A stretch of DNA of 54,148 nt, from NCBI GenBank assembly GCA_029248885.1, contig JAQWIL010000025.1, positions 1 through 54,148 on the forward strand, given 5' to 3'. The stretch comes from Flavobacteriaceae bacterium. GTDB taxonomy: Bacteria; Bacteroidota; Bacteroidia; Flavobacteriales; Flavobacteriaceae. Under the pieces are notes generated by a model. That model did no database searches. It was not told where the DNA came from and was given only the letters and a program-made list of their open reading frames with translations. Positions 51,934 through 54,148 of this stretch are shown here, piece by piece (position 1 is the stretch's first letter; every line of letters begins with the position of its first letter). Position numbers and translations under genes: made by a program.

Positions 51934-52488
51934 TTATTCGATATCGAGCTCATACGTTTTATAGAGTTTTTCAAGCACTCCATTGGAAATGGTTTTCTTT
52001 TTTAAAAGCACCAAAGAATCAATTTGATGAACAATGCGATAAGCTTGAAGCATATCTTGATATTTCAGTCTTGTAAAATCATGTACTAAGACACTATCCT
52101 GATCGGAAAGATTGGGGTGGATGTGTAGCGCAGTTAATACCCGACAGCGCCCATCGAGAAAAACAATTACTCGTTGATTCACATTTTTCAGTAGATAACT
52201 ATCAAATACGCTTGAGATTTTATGAGTAATCGTGGGGTTGACCTCTATGGGACGTCCATACTTGTGTACTTTTCCCACTGAAACATAAGTTACTTTATTT
52301 GCCTTCAGCAGTTGGTTCATATATGTTGTATAGTCTTCGCTTGTTTCGTAGGCATAAAACAGTAGCCCAAGACGGTTGGCAATCAAAGTACTCCCCCCCG
52401 ATCCACTTTCCAAATAAAGGGCTGACGTATGTTGTGATAAATAGTCTTTAAAAAAACGATACTCATTATAGGTCATTTTGGGCACCAT
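51934..52488 (-). CDS. putative SAM-dependent methyltransferase-like protein
   Basis: A 184-residue protein convergent with the FkbM gene. ALYLESGSGGSTLIANRLG (about residues 18-36) looks like motif I of a class I Rossmann fold, and YAYETSEDY its acidic loop. VIVFLDGRCRVLTALHIHP and DSVLVHDFTRLKYQDML follow, with conserved Asp residues. The family is close to FkbM or similar glycan-modifying proteins, but I cannot assign it firmly. Two Met starts are possible (positions 1 and 5). Location next to the Stealth/GT90/FkbM genes suggests surface-glycan work. Confidence 0.6.
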   Translation of the reverse strand: MVPKMTYNEYRFFKDYLSQHTSALYLESGSGGSTLIANRLGLLFYAYETSEDYTTYMNQLLKANKVTYVSVGKVHKYGRPIEVNPTITHKISSVFDSYLLKNVNQRVIVFLDGRCRVLTALHIHPNLSDQDSVLVHDFTRLKYQDMLQAYRIVHQIDSLVLLKKKTISNGVLEKLYKTYELDIE

Positions 52489-52837
52489 TAAGGTACGGTC
52501 TGCAAAATGAACCCCAATCTTGTTGAGGTATTTTTTGAGTCTATATCGGATGTAAAAAAGAACTACTGCCAGTTTAAAATTTTTAAAAATGAATACTTAA
52601 AAATAATAATTTATTTATATGTACAAATCTTATTGAGAATAGATTACTTATTTCTTCAAAAATTCGCTCTGAAATCGCCCCCACACGAACTAGACATGCC
52701 TTGTGACCTAAACATAGAGTAGTTCAAACTTGATACATTTTTTTTGAACGAATAGTAGCTGAACATTTTTTGTATTTCTTAAATAATTTAAATACAACCA
52801 ATTCAAATTATTCTTTCATTTGCAAAAATTTTTTAAG
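52489..52837. other. 349-bp AT-rich intergenic region with inverted repeats
   Basis: No convincing gene; a 71-codon frame at 52507-52722 lacks recognisable features. It contains an inverted repeat at 52722-52749 and a near-palindrome GTATTT...TTAAATAATTTAA...ATAC at 52772-52795. TTCATTTG at about 52815 may be the -7 element of the RimK-like gene. Confidence 0.5.
52722..52749. repeat. inverted repeat upstream of the RimK-like gene
   Basis: GTTCAAA (52722-52728) and TTTGAAC (52743-52749) are exact complements separated by 14 bases ending in a T-run. It could be an operator or a weak terminator for leftward or rightward transcripts. Confidence 0.45.
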
Positions 52838-54148
52838 ATGAATTCGAAAGTTACAATTGGTTCTGAAGAATGGATTTCATTAAGTGATTTGAACATCCCT
52901 TACATCAAGGCACGTATTGATAGTGGAGCTAAAACTTCGAGCTTACATGCTTTAAATATTCAGCCTTATCAAAAAGAAGGTCAAACTTGGGTAAGTTTTG
53001 ATGTATATCCCATTCAAAATGATGGTAAGCGAAGGGTGAAATGTAATGCATTGGTGACAGATAAGAGAATTGTAAAAAGCTCAACTGGCAATAGAGAACA
53101 AAGATTTGTTATTCAAACATTCATGACTATTGGTGCTAATACTTGGGGAATAGAAATAACACTAAGCAATAGAGATACGATGGGATATAGGATGTTGTTA
53201 GGTCGGGAGGCCATGAAAGGAAGACTAATAGTTGACCCTGAAAAAAGTTTTTCTCTTGGAAATATTAATGACAGTACTGTTTTAGGATCTTATGAGAAAT
53301 TTAGAAATACTACAACTGGACTTAGAATCGGCTTATTGGCTTCTAATCATGAGTTATATAGCAATAGAAGAATTATAGAAGCTGCAGAACAAAGAGGACA
53401 TGAAATAGATTTTTATAATATCCGTCAATGTTTTATGAAACTAGATGCTTCTACTCCACAAATTTACTACCGTGGAGGTGAAACCATTGATAATATAGAT
53501 GCTGTTATACCCAGAATTAGACCCGCACAAACATTTTATGCCTGTGCTCTTTTACGTCTATTTGAAAGTATGGGAGTATTTTGTTTAAATACATCAGATT
53601 CAATTATTCAGTCTAGAGATAAATTATTTTCACTTCAATTGCTATTAAGCAAAGGCGTCAAAATACCAACCACAGGATTTGCAAGTTCTCCATTAGACAC
53701 AAATGACTTGATAGAAATGGTAGGTGGATCGCCATTGATTGTAAAGCTGTTGGAAGGAACGCAAGGCAAAGGTGTCGTATTAGCCGAAACGAAAAAAGCA
53801 GCTGAGAGTGTTATTAATGCTTTTAAAAGTTTGAAAGCCAATATTTTAGTACAAGAGTTTATCAAAGAGGCCGATGGAAAGGATATTCGTTGTTTTGTAA
53901 TTGACGGAAAGGTTGTTGCCTCAATGCAACGTACCGCTCCCCCGGGTGAATTTCGTGCAAATGTTCATTTAGGCGGTACTACTGCTTTGATTAAAGCCAC
54001 CGCTGAAGAACGTAAACTTGCAATTAAAGCAACTAAAGCGATGGGGCTAAGTGTTGCAGGTGTAGATCTAATTCGATCATCAAGCGGCCCTTTAGTTCTT
54101 GAGGTTAACTCATCACCTGGTTTAGAAGGGATTGAAGCAGCAACACAA
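52838..54148 (+). CDS. rimK: RimK-type ATP-grasp ligase with N-terminal RimB-like aspartic-protease domain (3' end cut)
   Basis: 437 codons are present and the frame is open at the window edge. Residues 1-140 form a RimB-like (ATP-dependent zinc protease / retropepsin-like, PF05618-type) domain with the signature [13 protein letters not shown], whose D28 is the likely catalytic Asp, and later [20 protein letters not shown]. From about residue 160 an ATP-grasp RimK ligase follows: [62 protein letters not shown] and [21 protein letters not shown]. RimK adds glutamates to ribosomal protein S6 or makes poly-glutamate; the fusion joins it to its processing protease. The start is ATG 52838. Confidence 0.88.
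   Translation, partial: MNSKVTIGSEEWISLSDLNIPYIKARIDSGAKTSSLHALNIQPYQKEGQTWVSFDVYPIQNDGKRRVKCNALVTDKRIVKSSTGNREQRFVIQTFMTIGANTWGIEITLSNRDTMGYRMLLGREAMKGRLIVDPEKSFSLGNINDSTVLGSYEKFRNTTTGLRIGLLASNHELYSNRRIIEAAEQRGHEIDFYNIRQCFMKLDASTPQIYYRGGETIDNIDAVIPRIRPAQTFYACALLRLFESMGVFCLNTSDSIIQSRDKLFSLQLLLSKGVKIPTTGFASSPLDTNDLIEMVGGSPLIVKLLEGTQGKGVVLAETKKAAESVINAFKSLKANILVQEFIKEADGKDIRCFVIDGKVVASMQRTAPPGEFRANVHLGGTTALIKATAEERKLAIKATKAMGLSVAGVDLIRSSSGPLVLEVNSSPGLEGIEAATQ

Noticed and set aside
52507..52722. 71-codon frame between the methyltransferase-like gene and the RimK-like gene
   Set aside because: No promoter, no recognisable domain, Ile/Leu/Lys-rich composition as expected from AT-rich intergenic DNA.
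53635..53865. 76-codon minus-strand frame
   Set aside because: Lies wholly inside the RimK-like coding region on the opposite strand; a shadow frame.
1..54148. CRISPR array, insertion sequence transposase, prophage genes or integron integrase
   Set aside because: No regularly spaced repeats and no transposase, phage structural or tyrosine-recombinase protein was seen among the translated frames.

Overview
The window reads as chromosomal DNA of a Bacteroidota bacterium, most likely a (marine) member of the Flavobacteriia. Reasons: a complete Na+-translocating NADH:quinone reductase operon; a short primary sigma factor without region 1.1; PorT (type IX secretion) beside the menaquinone methyltransferase UbiE/MenG; a TamL-type outer-membrane assembly lipoprotein; many SusC-like CarboxypepD_reg and DUF families typical of the phylum; promoter -7 boxes of the form TAnnTTTG; and almost no Shine-Dalgarno sequences. 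This is inferred from gene content; no database search was run.

Layout. 1-4.0 kb: the end of a tRNA-Val(GAC) on the minus strand, a flavin reductase/O-methyltransferase pair, then TatA and an M1 peptidase on the minus strand. 4.2-7.7 kb: an AT-rich accessory stretch with a kinase-like orphan, a DUF3500 gene framed like an integron cassette, a strongly structured non-coding segment and two small lipoproteins. 7.7-9.7 kb: a secreted DUF6702 protein and two CarboxypepD_reg proteins. 9.7-15 kb: two divergent GNAT acetyltransferases, an M15 peptidase, GpmI, a thioredoxin-like lipoprotein, methionine aminopeptidase and a methyltransferase. 15-22.1 kb (minus strand): nqrABCDEF, a small gene of unknown function, and apbE, which supplies the covalent FMN of NqrB and NqrC. 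22.3-41 kb: mostly core genes (DUF5103, apaG, pruA, rsmG, desaturase, aminotransferase, trkHA, ubiE, porT, trmH-family, tamL, fbaA, accD, rpsO, pnp). 41.2-42.5 kb: a second cassette-like insertion carrying an Abi_C/HEPN protein and a small partner. 42.6-49.2 kb: S9 peptidase, rpoD, rpe, anmK and a DUF885 protein. 49.2-52.5 kb: an AT-rich surface-polysaccharide group (Stealth, GT90, FkbM, and a fourth protein). 52.8 kb to the end: a RimK-type ATP-grasp ligase with an N-terminal RimB-like aspartic-protease domain, cut by the window edge.

The most unusual signal is the pair of cassette-like units at about 5.39-6.51 kb and 41.18-42.51 kb. In each, a GTT-containing 7-mer lies just before the first start codon, its exact reverse complement lies at or just after the last stop codon, and that copy begins a bulged hairpin of 60-70 bases ending in another GTT core. 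This is the architecture of integron gene cassettes with attC sites. No integron integrase is visible in the window, so these would be integrase-less, isolated cassettes. One of them carries a predicted anti-phage gene pair.

Much of the rest is compact: neighbouring genes overlap by a few bases, convergent pairs share CTAG/CTAA stop codons, and one divergent pair shares a CATG start.
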